DNA of 64,000 nucleotides from Adiantum capillus-veneris (taxonomy: Eukaryota > Streptophyta > Polypodiopsida > Polypodiales > Pteridaceae), in contig CM043944.1 in NCBI GenBank assembly GCA_014529385.2, positions 171,673,740 through 171,737,739 on the forward strand, read 5' to 3'. The stretch's first letter is position 1; the number at the start of each line of letters is the position of its first letter. The notes under the pieces are model-generated. The model saw nothing but the letters and a program-made list of their open reading frames with translations, was not told the origin of the DNA and ran no database searches. The position numbers and the translations under genes were made by a program. This document shows, piece after piece, positions 37,809-48,713 of this stretch.

Positions 37809-38935
37809 CTAATACTTTTTGGTCACCGTGACTGGTTCTGGTACTGGTTGTACATGAAAGAGGTTTAGAATGGCCAATTCTGAAATTCCTTGGCTATCAG
37901 TACCTAGAATACCAATATCTTCTTCTCTAGTAGTCTCTTTCTCATTAGAATAATATAGCTTGATCTTGGACCCTTTATAAACACCTCGCAGCCATAAATC
38001 CTTCAACCTTACTGTGCCATTTGAAAACACACATCCGACTTCATACGGACCAGCCCAAGATATCTTTAAATTTGGTTTCTTAAGGCCCAGTTTGGATTGA
38101 TAAAGCAAGATCAAGTCGCCGTTCTGTAACTCGCTTACTTTAATTCTTCAATGATGCTAGTGTTTTCTTTTTTGTTGAATAATTTTCTGTTCCAGTATAA
38201 CTCGTTGTTTTAACTCATCCAACTATGCTAATTCCTCCAGTCTATTTTTAAGATTGTGATTGAAATCCAATCCATACTCAACCACCATCCAGAGAGTGGT
38301 AATCACGAATTCCATAGGCACTACAACTTTAGTACCATACACCATTTTGAACGGTGTCAGTCTAGTGGTGACTTTATAAGCTGTCTTGTAGGCCCATAGA
38401 GCAATATGGAGCTTAAGATCCCACTGGTGTGGCTCCTTCTACACAATCTTGGTGAGAACGGTCTTGATGGTTTTATTACTGCTCTCTGCTTGCCCATTGC
38501 ACCTCGGATAATATGGCGTTGACTTTTTGTGCTTCACTAAGAGCATTTCCATCTATATATCCATAGTATCATTAATAAAATGTGTCCCTTGATCAGACAC
38601 AATCTCCACAAGGTATCCATAATGGCAGATAATATTTTCAAATAAAAATACAATGGTGGACTTCACGGTGTTATATGGAAGAGCCTTGGCCTCTACCCAT
38701 TTGGTGACATAAAAAGTGGCAATAAATATATATTGGTTCTTCCTTGGAGTGATTTTCTTGAATGGACCCATGAAGTCCAGACCCATTTCATAAATACACC
38801 GAGTGGTTGAATTGGAGTAAGTGGAGTCATATCAGCTGTTGTTGGTCTGCCTATCCTTTGGCATATATCACATGTTTTGCAAAAACTTCTAACATCAGAT
38901 ATTAGAGTTTGCCACCACAATCCAGCCTACAAAAT
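37809..38935 (-). pseudogene. Element G integrase (catalytic triad intact, frames broken)
   Basis: The minus strand shows the zinc-binding Cys pair (CKTCDICQR, about 38,860), then MGLDFMGPF (first Asp, about 38,770), SDQGTHF (second Asp, about 38,595), and STPYYPRCNGQAESSNK with the catalytic Glu (about 38,500). The C-terminal domain follows with GDLILLYQSKLGLKKPN and SWAGPYEV (38,050-38,114). Unlike in elements A, B and the right chromovirus, all three catalytic residues are present. A frameshift near 38,790 and three or four stops break it. No chromodomain is visible at its end. Confidence 0.85.
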
Positions 38936-40880
38936 CTTCTTGTAAGTGATATGAGTGGAGAAATGTCCTCCAGAATCCCCATCGTGTGCTTCAGAAATAA
39001 CTTGCATTCTTCCTTCCATTGTCACACACCTTTGAAGAACCCCATCTACTCCCAGTCTATAGAGCAATCCTCCTATGATGGTGAACTCCAGACTCTTAAT
39101 AATCAGACTGATTCTAAGTCCAATTTTCAGGGAATCCTCCTTTGGAAAGGAACTAATATACATCGTACCATTCTGGATCTGTGTTTCCCTCAGATGTGAC
39201 CTGAACAGCTCTGCATCCACTGGCTCATCTCTTAAGGATACTTTAGAGTAGCCATCAATACTTCTGGGTAGTAAATCAGTGCCACACTCGAATTTATCGA
39301 GCGTGTGAAATATGCGGAATTCAAACTCCATCAAGAACATCATCCATTTGATCAATCTTCCTTGAATAATGACTTTGTTAATAAAAAGTAATAATGCCTG
39401 ATGATCCACATAAAAATGAAATATCTTGCCCAACAAATAATTTCAAAAATTAGTAGCATTGAAAAACATTCCTAATGCTTCTCTCTCCGTAGTAGTATAT
39501 CCTTGTTCACCCTGACTGAATTGCCTATTGCAAAATATATTGGATAATCAGTCCGCCCTTTTGGTTGAGCCAGTATTGCTCCCATTGGCCAGTACTGAAT
39601 CATCAACATGCACATGAAAGATAACATCCCAATCCGGTTGTTCAAGTACTGGCTTACTCACAATGGCATTCTTTCAACATTGAAAACTCTCCTCACATTC
39701 AACAATCCAAGTGAACTTGTTGTTTTTCTTTGTGAGCTCATAAAAGGGTAATGCCTTAGAAGCAAACATATGAACAAACCTTCTATAAAAATTGATATAT
39801 CCCAAGAATGAACTTAACTTTGATGCTCTGCAGGGTGCCTTGGCCTGATGGACACACTAGATCTTATCATTGGTCATCTCTATGCCATTCCTTGACACTA
39901 TATGTCCCAGTAGTTGTCCCTTATAGACCAAGAAAACAGATTTTAATTGATTCAAACAGATCCACTTTTCCTTACAACGCCGGAAATCCATTTCCAAAAA
40001 GAGCAAATGCTTCTCCTCAGTTGAATATAGAGTGAAGTCATCCATAAATATGGTGAGAAATCGGTGGAGGAATTCACGTAATATTTTTATCATACATTTT
40101 TGGAAGGTCGCTGGAGCATTGCAAAGACCAAATGGCATAATCAAATACATGAATGCTCCCCGTTCAGTAATAAAAGTATATTTTTCCGGTCTTCAAGAGC
40201 GATCTATAGTTGATTATAACCTCTATAGCCATCCATAAGCTATACATCTCATGCCCTACAATCTCATCGAGAAGCATATCCATAAAAGGTAATTGAAAAG
40301 GATCCTTGATGGTTTGAGCATTCAGTTTTCAATAATCCACACAAACTTTGAGCTTTCCGTTTTTCTTAGGCACTACCACAATAGGAAACAACCAGTCACT
40401 CTGGCGACTTCAACGATAAATCTAGCCTTCAAAAGGTTGTCAATTTCTTCTTTGACCTTCTTAGCACAATTTGGATTCATTATGTACCGTTGCAGACGCA
40501 CTGGTCTGGCATCCGATTTTAGAGGTATTCTATGTTGATAGACACCTCTAGATCGCCTCCTTTAGATTAGTATGTTCCCATGAAAATACATCTTTGTACT
40601 TTTGGAACATGAGTTGGGCTTTTTCTTTCATTTCTAGGTTCAAATGCCTGTTAAATTTGATCAATCTAGGATATTCCTCAGAACCCAGGTTTCATTCTTT
40701 GATTTCCTGGTCATCTGGAAGCAACCAGTTAGGCCCACCTCCCTTCCTTTTGGTTGACTCTTCAGCATAATTCCAGGACAAACCTCTTAGTTTTGGATTG
40801 TCATTCTGGACTTCAGTAACCTCTGCAGAGTGTACTTGTTCAGAGGCCGCTGGTATACTCTCATCATAAGTAGGAATTTA
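38936..40880 (-). pseudogene. Element G reverse transcriptase and RNase H
   Basis: Ty3/gypsy order on the minus strand: an N-terminal segment with KDVFSWEHTNLKEA (about 40,600), MPFGLCNAPATFQKCM (40,100-40,150), the catalytic FMDDFTLYS (about 40,050), LLGHIVSRNGIEM, then SSFLGYINFYRRFV and KFTWIVECEESFQ (about 39,700). RNase H follows with YLLGKIFHFYVDHQAL (about 39,420) and GTDLLPRSIDG. Stops and frame changes occur near 39,850, 39,480, 40,200 and 40,400. No protease or Gag can be recognised to the right of 40,880, so the 5' half is missing. Lineage within gypsy is undecided. Confidence 0.85.
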
Positions 40881-40889
40881 AGCTTTAAA

Positions 40890-41281
40890 ATAAAAAAACT
40901 AAGTATAGGCGGGGTATTAGGGCATCATTGCTAAGCATTTAGATGCATTCTGGGTGGAAAACGACTAGGTCAAAAACTCACTGCTATTAATAATCACGAT
41001 TTTTGGACTTGACCTAAAGTGAGATTTGAGACCATAAGAATGCGCGCTTAGGTCTTATAAACATGTACTAGGAGTTTTGTTACGTTTGGATGTCGTTTGA
41101 TGCTGTGACGGATGTGATTTGTTTGCCGATGAGCAATTAGCTTTTGGTGATTTCAGTCATTTGAGTGTAGCTTGAGTTCGATGTAAGTTGAGTCAGCTTC
41201 ATCCCATGGATTAACAATTATATTCATGGTTTTTTCTATGTCTGCAATAAGATAGGAGTGAGGTTAGACATTTGTCCCACA
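40890..41281 (+). repeat. Element C 5' LTR, 3' portion
   Basis: Ends TTGTCCCACA just before a primer-site-like sequence. Bases from about 41,104 to 41,281 match, in inverse orientation, the LTR at 63,769-64,000. The start of the LTR could not be placed. Confidence 0.6.
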
Positions 41282-41283
41282 TT

Positions 41284-41303
41284 TGGCGTCGTTGTTGGGG
41301 ATC
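41284..41303 (+). other. Primer-binding-site-like sequence of element C
   Basis: TTGGCGTCGTTGTTGGGGAT, two bases after the LTR. It resembles the TGGCGCCGTTGCCGGGGA type common in plant gypsy elements (family knowledge), with a few changes. Confidence 0.6.
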
Positions 41304-42712
41304 AAAGAGACCTAAACTAGGAAAAAACACTAGCGTCTTGTGAAGTTATCCTTTAACTTCCTCTAGGTTCACCTAGAGTAAAAACTTTCTTTGTAAGACC
41401 ACATAACTTAAGATTGTCGTATCTTGTTGTGTAGAGGTAGCTTGGAAGTAAGTCATACTTGCCAAGTGCCTTTAGGACTGTAAGAATGTAGGATTAGATT
41501 AGGATTTTGACAATGATTGATGGACAAGACAAGTCTTAAGAACAAGGCTCAAAAAATATAAAAAAACAAGAAAACGAGTGTCTGTGGACACTTTCCACAA
41601 CCCCATTGCAATAGAATCTAGAAGTAGGGTAAGTAGAATCCGAGGTGGGTTTCAAAACATTGCTCTCTCCAAAAAAATCAATTGTGAGTTGTTATGTGAA
41701 GTTGCAGAATTTCAGGTCTATGGCTAGAAATAGCACCAAAAGACTGTCAACCACTCACTCTCACTAGAGAGTATGCTTTAAAAGTTGTATGAACCAGTGG
41801 GTAAGCTCAAGGATGCATTGAGGTAAAAATCTCAAGAGTTTGCAAAAACTCAGATTATTTACTTTTTCTTGATATTTTAGGCCAAATTAAGTTTTGACTT
41901 GACTCAGAGGCTTAAAATAGCTCATGAAAAGACTGCCCAGTGAAAAATAGCTCAGAGGCTAGAGAGCTTAAGTTAAGTTTCTTAACAAATCTGTGTCAAG
42001 ATTATGTCAAAAACTTGCAAAAAGATAGCAGGAGTAAATAATCATGATTATTTACATCTGCTACACAAATTGATATTCTTGTACATTTGAGTATACCAAA
42101 AGGTCAAGCATATCAAGTAGACCACACAAATCAATTTTGGTGAAATTTGGATCACAAAAGTGAGACTTAAGCCAGATTCTTAAAAATCGAGTCTGAGGAC
42201 ACGAAACAGTTGATAACTTGGACAAATTTTGTTCAAAGTAAATAATCACGATTATTTACTACTGATATATGGAGACAGACTTTTTGACTTTTGAACTTGT
42301 ACAGTGTTATACCAACATAATACAAGGCCATCGGGAAATTTTGGGTTCAATCGGATCCAAATTGGTACATGTTCACTTAGTTTTCAGGTTGCAGATTAGT
42401 CTTTTAATTTTTTGCAAAAGTAGAATCTGAAAGTCTCAATTGCTGACTCACTTAGCTCAATTTGAAGTGATACACATACACCAGTCACAATAGTTAGCAA
42501 GAATTGTACAGTCTTTGTGAAAGAATAGCTAACTTGATTAAAACTGATATACGAATCAGGTTGCAGACAAGGAGTTCAAAGCTTGACAGAAGTTGCAATC
42601 AGGTCAAGTGGAAGAAGTTGACAACAAGTCAATCCGACGGTAAGTACTCTATTCAGGGCTTCAAGTCTATATAAACCCTAGATCTGGTCGTATACTAGCA
42701 AATCAAGGTAGA
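41304..42712 (+). other. Element C untranslated leader with two 22-bp palindromes
   Basis: No ORF of note. Palindromes lie at 42,034-42,055 and 42,238-42,259. A TATA-like TATATAAACC at 42,668 sits about 45 bp before the first Met of the next ORF, so a promoter inside the leader is possible but not shown. Confidence 0.5.
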
Positions 42713-43280
42713 TTGGGAGAGATTGCTAGTAGAGTATCTATCGAAGAGAGTGTAAATCAAAGTGATCACCTGCACACCATCTTTGAAAAAGTCTCATACA
42801 CCTTTTCAGAATCAACATCTGAAATGTCTTCCTATTCAACTGATTCAAAAACCGGAACGACAGTACAATATAAGCACATACTCTCTTTTTATAGGACTAA
42901 TCGCCATGGAGCTCATGTCTACCTGGATCCTAATGAAGAGTATGCTATTTGCATTGATGACCATGGCATAGAGTTTGAAGAGGAAATCAAGACAAACAAA
43001 CAAGAAAAAATATACATGGATAGAAACAAAACTCAGTATCTACAAGTTGAAAACCCTTATGTGATAGACAAATGGGTTTAGAAGTAAACACCATAATTTT
43101 AGATATGGCAGCAAAAGAAGGACCACCAACTTTAGAATTCGAGGGATATGATCAAATTGATTTGAAGCCTTTGAAACGGCTTAGTACGGATAATCCTAGG
43201 ATCGGAGTCTATTGTTGGGAGGATAGAAACGTCAAAGATCTTCTATGGACTTCTCATGCCAAATCAGGATAGCTAACACC
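42713..43280 (+). pseudogene. Element C N-terminal ORF (Gag leader, unrecognised)
   Basis: Starts MGEIASRVSIEESVNQ at 42,713 and is Ser/Thr- then Glu-rich (DPNEEYAICIDDHGIEFEEE). It changes frame at about 43,075 and continues MGLEVNTIILDMAAKEGPPT and FEGYDQIDLKPLKRL, ending RNVKDLLWTSHAKSG at 43,270. By position it is upstream of the Gag core, which lies beyond the CACTA insertion at 53,930. I recognise no domain. It could be the N-terminus of Gag or a separate leader ORF. Confidence 0.4.
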
Positions 43281-43310
43281 CATGAAGATCATTTATATCT
43301 TCAAAATCAA

Positions 43311-43466
43311 AGATAAGGGTTCAGTAGATCTAACAACCTATCTGTTTAGGGATTGTTATAGCAATAACTTTGTTATGATGACTCCTGGAGATAAGGGTTC
43401 AACAAATCTACCAACCTATCTGTTTAGGGATTGTATAACAACAACTTTGCTATGATGACTCCTAAG
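43311..43466 (+). repeat. Tandem duplication, two units of 78 bp
   Basis: AGATAAGGGTTC...ATGACTCCT occurs at 43,311 and again at 43,389 with scattered differences, inside the broken reading frame of element C. Confidence 0.85.
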
Positions 43467-43593
43467 GAGGTGAAACATACCAAATATCAAGGGTACTCCA
43501 TAAGGGATTGGATATGGGGCCAAGGACCAGAAACTATTCCCAGAGAAGAACTGAGCGAGAGATCCACTACAAGAGGTTGTGTGCTCTTGTGAC

Positions 43594-43832
43594 GATGTTA
43601 GCGACGGAAATACACTGGGTTTTTATAACCCCCGGCGTCTCTAAAACCGTCGCTAATAGCGTCGCTACGAGAGCGTCGCTATATGCAACGCTATAGGCGT
43701 CGCTATAAGCGTCGCTATATAGAGACGCTCATAGCGATGCTCATAGCGACGGTTATAGGGACGTTCACACAGAATTCTATAGCGACGCTCCAGAGCCATA
43801 AATAGCGACGGTTATAGCGACGCCCGAGAGAA
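43594..43832. repeat. CACTA left subterminal repeat region
   Basis: A dozen or so copies of AGCGACGS or its complement SCGTCGCT in both orientations. In CACTA elements such arrays bind the TNPA-type protein (family knowledge). Confidence 0.85.
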
Positions 43833-44193
43833 AAAATTTTTGGTGACAGGGCATTGAATGCCCTGTCACCCATCAACCATATTGTACTTGATTCACTTTT
43901 TAAAAAAAGTGCAAGGGTAGATAATAGACCCAAAATAGTCACCCACAAGACGCATTGTTTGCAAAATTGACAAGCGTAAAATTGACAATTGTACACATCA
44001 TAGGCAAAATGAATTGATTGGCAAATGTAATAATGACAATTGTACAACATCATAGGCATAAAGAATTGATTGGCAAAATGAACTGCGGTGACAAATGTAA
44101 TAATATACATGGTTCAAAAAGACGTATAAAATCCGTCTCATGATACATAAGCTATGAGAAACCCTAAACTAATGCTATCTAGCTACGGCTAAA

Positions 44194-46315
44194 CTAACGT
44201 CGTCTAGTCAGACGTCTCATCGCGTCCAAGCGGCGTATCTGTCGGATTCTGCAAAAAAAGACAATAAGACAGCTTTCAGTAAGTATAAACATATAACGAC
44301 ATTTATAAAACAATACAAAAAATAGAAAAGAGTAAACCCTAATACTAACCATGCCGCCGCGAGAACTGAGAATGTCCATCAGGGCGTTTAAGCCCTTCCT
44401 GCCTGCGTACTCACGCTCGTACGGTGTGGGATCACGTCCTGTCATCGACCACTGTCAAAACATACAAAGATTTCATTATGTTAGAATTAAAAAACTCATA
44501 AACCCTAAACTATCGAACATAAAGAGCAATGCAAAAACACTTACAAAATCGGCCTCAAATGATGCCCATCCACCGCTCCCCAAGTGGTGCGAGCTCCCTG
44601 CCTCTACTCGCCCTCTGGCTGCATCCTTTTGTTGCTTCCACTTGTCGAAATTCTCGCGCCCTGCTTTCTTCGCATTCTTCCAATCTTATTTGGCCAGCCA
44701 ATCTGGCCTATTCCACCCATGCTTGATTGCTTTTTGCACTTCGGAACGCTTGTGTTTGCAGTATTCGCGCATTCGAATCTTCATCAAATCTTCATTGAAG
44801 CGCTGATCCCTGCATGTATACACATGATAATAGATCAACTATGGGAAAAAACAAGATTTACAGTGTCTGAGTGAGGAGTATCAATAGATCACCTGAGCAT
44901 TCTGTTAGCCCGGGATAGTCATGCATGGTCCACATTAGAATGCCTCTGATCAAAGCATTCCGTCATTCTGTGTGTCGGCTCATATCCACCACCTCTATGC
45001 CAATCCACAATTGTTGTAGCTCTTCCAATAGTGGACGAAGATACACATCCATATTCTCCACTTTATATCGCCCTGGCACAATCAAGCTTAGCCATAGGTG
45101 CCCCTTCTTTGTAGTCAACCACGGGGGAATGTTGTAGTTGACGATGACAATGGGCCATACACTGAAAGATGTTGATCTTTGACCAAATGGATTTCCGCCA
45201 TCCATAGTCAGGCCTAAGCGCAATTTTCGAGCTTCCCTGGCAAAATCCGACCATGTTCCATCTATATGTTTCCAGGCTGCGCAATCTGCAGGAATTCGTA
45301 GCACACCATCTGAAGATTTATTCTCCTCATGCCATGATGCTAGGGCGGCCATGGACTTACATTCGAAGAAATGCTTGATGCGAGGAAGCAGAGGAAAATG
45401 TCGCAAAACCTTTTGTGGAATTTTTGTCCCGTGGAGATCTACTCGATATCTTTCGGAATCACATTTCGGACACTTCTCCATGTCTATGTATTCCCCTCTG
45501 AAAAGAATGCAGTCATTAGGACAAGCGTGGATAGAATTGTAATCCATCCCCAAGTTTCGCAAAATCTTTCTTGCTTCATCTCGGGAATCTGGCATCACAT
45601 TGTCAGCTGGTAGTATGTGCTCTTTAAGCAATCGACACAACATAAAAATACGATACAGTCGTGTAAAAATCTATCAGATCATTATAAATTTAGAGTTTTA
45701 TTAAAGTAAACTAATTGTAATAGATCACCTGAAAAGCGGTGTGACGCTAGTGTCACTCCATCCAAACTTTGCCTGCATGTTGAGAAGAACCAGGAGTGCT
45801 TTCAATCTAGACATATGTGCTCCATTATACAATGGCGTATCGGCTTCACTTTTCATATCATCATAGATAAGCCTTTCTGAATCCATGATCGTCTCGATCA
45901 TTTCATCAATCTCGAGCTCAAACATTGCCTCGTTGGGAATGTGCTCTGCATGATCATCCCCCGAGCTGTCAGAGGCTACATCTTGTGGCCTCACATATGC
46001 TGCTTGACCAAAGCGCCTGCGAACACGTCTATTGGGTTGCAAGATTGCTACTTGTTGGCCAGCGTCAGAGTCCGACAAGTTATAATTAGCAACAACTCGA
46101 TCTATAATAGATGGATCGAACTCGCCAAATTCGGGAACGTGCTGCAAAGAAACACGTCTTGTCCGTCGCATAGCATGCTTGCATTGATTACAAGGACATA
46201 AGACCCTCGTTGAGAGATAGGTGTTTCGGTTGGACGGTCCCACATCCTCGTCACTACTCATAATGAGGATAAAAATCTTATAACCTGGACAACAAATTTG
46301 ATATTCTATTGGCAT
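44194..46315 (-). pseudogene. CACTA transposase gene, internally deleted (TNP2 plus C-terminal exons)
   Basis: Exon near 46,260-45,731: LCPCNQCKHAMRRTRR (transposase-associated domain), then SRLKALLVLLNMQAKFGWSD, ending at donor AG-GTGATC. Next exon 45,643 to about 44,895: MDYNSIHACPNDCILFRGEY, KCPKCDSERY, LRLGLTMDGGNPFG and VNYNIPPWLTTKKG, all TNP2 blocks, with a TGA at 44,960 before the LMWTMHDYPG equivalent. The rest of TNP2, including the later catalytic region, is missing. Small exons follow: 44,830-44,545 (KNAKKAGRENFDKW, one stop), 44,451-44,350 and 44,251-44,194, separated by GT-AG introns at 44,452-44,544 and 44,252-44,349, ending LDAMRRLTRRR. The acceptor before 45,643 lacks AG. A deletion derivative. 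Confidence 0.8.
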
Positions 46316-46324
46316 TCTTCGTCT

Positions 46325-46461
<137 letters not shown>

Positions 46462-46746
46462 TTCTCTAGTCATGTCCAATCCCCGCACACCTCGGTCTAG
46501 AGGTGCACGGAGATCAGAACCACCGGGTTATAATCTCGTCTTTATTGGTCAATACCTATATTTGTGGCTACAAGAAATCTACAGACCCACGTCTACATGA
46601 TACTGCATGTAGTGGACAAAACCCCTTTGCCTCTTCTCTAGCTGTAGCACTTCACAGCATCTTAACATCTTTTCACAGTAGATCTTTTCACTGTTTGTCT
46701 AACTCTAAACCCTAAACCGTAAGTAATTCTTGCGTGGACTCGATCT

Positions 46747-46869
46747 AACGTAAATAAACGTAAATCTAACTAAAAATAAACTTAAATCTAATTTAACGTA
46801 AGTCTTCATCTAACCTAATCTTTAACGTCTTTTGGGATAGTTTCCTACGACGTTAAAACTCTCTTCTTC

Positions 46870-46900
<31 letters not shown>
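46747..46900. repeat. Direct repeat flanking the captured gene piece, copy 1
   Basis: AT-rich block with TAAATCTAA motifs, a CTAACCTAATCTTTAACGTC string, TTTCCTACGACGTTA and a GT tract. It is repeated at about 47,480-47,640 in the same order. (GT)n at 46,872-46,934. Confidence 0.8.
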
Positions 46901-46938
<38 letters not shown>

Positions 46939-47097
46939 TGGGTAAACCTAAATAAACCTAAGTCTAATCTAATATAACATAATCTAAATCTAACGTAAAT
47001 TATGTTATATTAAAAACAAAGAACTAAACTAACAGGGATTATAAGAACCTTAAAACTGATTTAACACATAATTTTTCACATAACTCGGCAAGAGTTG

Positions 47098-47438
47098 GAA
47101 TTCTCATCACTGAAGATGTGAGAGTTAACTTCCGGCGGTGACGCTGCCTCATCTCCATCCACATCTGACGACAGCAATTGGCCCTTTGGACCGTTCTTGC
47201 TCTTGTTACTAACTTTGAAGTTGCTGTTGAATGACTAGAGGTTGTCTAGATGGTCATTGTCGGTGATGTAGTGACTCTTGCCGCCCTGAAGATCCACCTT
47301 CTTCCCTATCTTCTGAAGACATTTCACCAGTACTTTTGGATCGACGGAGCCCACCATGAGTGAAGGCAGCAATACCCTATATTCCATTGAGGGATTTCTT
47401 CACCAGGTTCATGCAGGCATCGCAGTCTATGGAGACCT
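47098..47438 (-). pseudogene. HMA-domain (isoprenylated metal-binding plant protein) exon fragment
   Basis: On the minus strand, after an AG acceptor-like TTAG, the frame reads VSIDCDACMNLVKKSLNGI, a TAG, then after a one-base shift GSVDPKVLVKCLQKIGKKVD and a polar tail (NKSKNGPKGQLLSSDVDGDE). The metal-binding C-x2-C (CDAC) followed by Val-Lys-Lys-x-Leu-x-x-Ile-(E)-Gly, and the Val-Asp-Pro-x-x-Leu-(V/I)-x-x-Leu-x-Lys-x-Gly-Lys block, are the two conserved parts of plant heavy-metal-associated domains. Host genes of this family often have an intron just before this Cys segment, matching the acceptor. Another stop lies in HLDNL-stop-SFNS. A captured host fragment, not functional. Confidence 0.65.
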
Positions 47439-47479
47439 AAATCTAATCTAATATAACGTAAATCTAAATCTAGCGTAAA

Positions 47480-47640
47480 TAAACATAAATCTAACTAAAA
47501 ATAAACCTAAATCTAATCTAATTTAACTTAAATAAACCTAAATCTAATTTAACGTAAGTCTACATCTAACCTAATCTTTAACGTCTTTTAGGATAGTTTC
47601 CTACGACGTTATAACTCTCGTCTTCTTGTGTGTGTGCGCG
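47480..47640. repeat. Direct repeat flanking the captured gene piece, copy 2
   Basis: Same order as 46,747-46,900 with small insertions, including CTAACCTAATCTTTAACGTC and TTTCCTACGACGTTA. Followed by a short GT/GC tract. Confidence 0.8.
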
Positions 47641-47818
47641 TGTGTGGATGTGTGTGCCAATAAAAAGAGATAAATGGTATAACCTTTCTATCACCCATGC
47701 CAAGTATGATAGATTGGTTATGCCATTTCCCTCTTGAATAATAGGTCTTGAGTTCAACTCCTCGTCGGCTAGATCTTTAGGTCTTTTAATTTTAATTAGT
47801 TTCCTACGACGTTAAATT

Positions 47819-48052
47819 AGTTTCTCTCTCTTTCTCTCTCAATGTGTGTGCGTTTTTTTGTTTATGCATGTTTTCTCTCTCTTTTCCTCTCTCAATGTGT
47901 GCGTTTTTTGTTTATGCATGTTCTCTCTCTCTTTTCCTCTCTCAATGTGTGCGTTTTTTGTTTATGCATGCTCTCTCTCTCTTTTCCTCTCTCACTGTGT
48001 GTGTGCATTCTTTGTTTATGTATGTGTGTGTGCGTTTTTGTTTATGTTTGTA

Positions 48053-48110
<58 letters not shown>

Positions 48111-48117
48111 AACACTA

Positions 48118-48151
<34 letters not shown>

Positions 48152-48247
48152 GGAGAGAGAAAGAGGGGAAGAGAACATGAGAGTGAGGAGAGGGAAGGAG
48201 CATACCTGGCTCTCCTTCCTCTCCTCGTGTGTGTGTGTGTGTGTGTG

Positions 48248-48300
<53 letters not shown>
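47819..48300. repeat. CT-rich minisatellite, then (CT)n, (GT)n and (GA)n
   Basis: Three to four tandem units of about 54 bp (TGTGTGCGTTTTTTGTTTATGCATG plus a CT run, the first words being shared) at 47,841-48,040, then pure CT (48,055-48,107), GT, and GA runs at 48,133-48,165 and 48,255-48,301. No gene: frames here encode only simple-repeat peptides. Confidence 0.85.
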
Positions 48301-48313
<13 letters not shown>

Positions 48314-48338
48314 AGCGTTACCTGCTCCTTGCTTGAGG

Positions 48339-48379
48339 GCGCCGAAAAACTCAGATCTGAGATCTGAGTTTTTGGGCGC
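48339..48379. repeat. Near-perfect hairpin, 20-bp arms
   Basis: Left arm 48,339-48,358 and right arm 48,360-48,379 are reverse complements with one mismatch and a single-base spacer. It sits about 30 bp from the copia insertion near the right end of the CACTA element. Confidence 0.9.
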
Positions 48380-48410
48380 TCTCTGTTATTTTTTTTAGCC
48401 CACCGAGCGT

Positions 48411-48637
48411 TGTTGGAATTAGGGTTGCAGAGAAACACACACAGCTTGGAGAAGACGAAGGAAGCTCAAGGCACACAATAGAGAGTATGTTACTTAGTGT
48501 GCAATGGAAAGATTGATAGCCCTAGAGTGATGGGCATCTATACAATGCACGGGGGAAAAAACCTCCTAAAGAGGGAAAAAATGCCCCGGCGGTCCTAGTG
48601 TGTTCACACACATCACTACCACATGTATATGGTAACA
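48411..48637 (-). repeat. Copia 3' LTR
   Basis: 227 bp, ends TG...CA. It differs from the other LTR only in GGGCATCTATAC versus GGGCGTATATAC. Confidence 0.95.
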
Positions 48638-48654
48638 AATCCCCCCCTGGAGTG
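48638..48654 (-). other. Copia polypurine tract
   Basis: On the minus strand CACTCCAGGGGGGGATT directly abuts the 3' LTR, the priming site for plus-strand synthesis. Confidence 0.8.
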
Positions 48655-48713
48655 ATGCGGTGAACGAGAGCTGGCACATGAGTAAAGGGAAGTGCCATGC
48701 CCTGAGGACAAGG

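Noticed and set aside
47842-48438. Cluster of ORFs with MCVFLFMHVF-like repeats
   Set aside because: Tandem minisatellite plus CT/GA runs; open in several frames and both strands without a protein-like pattern.
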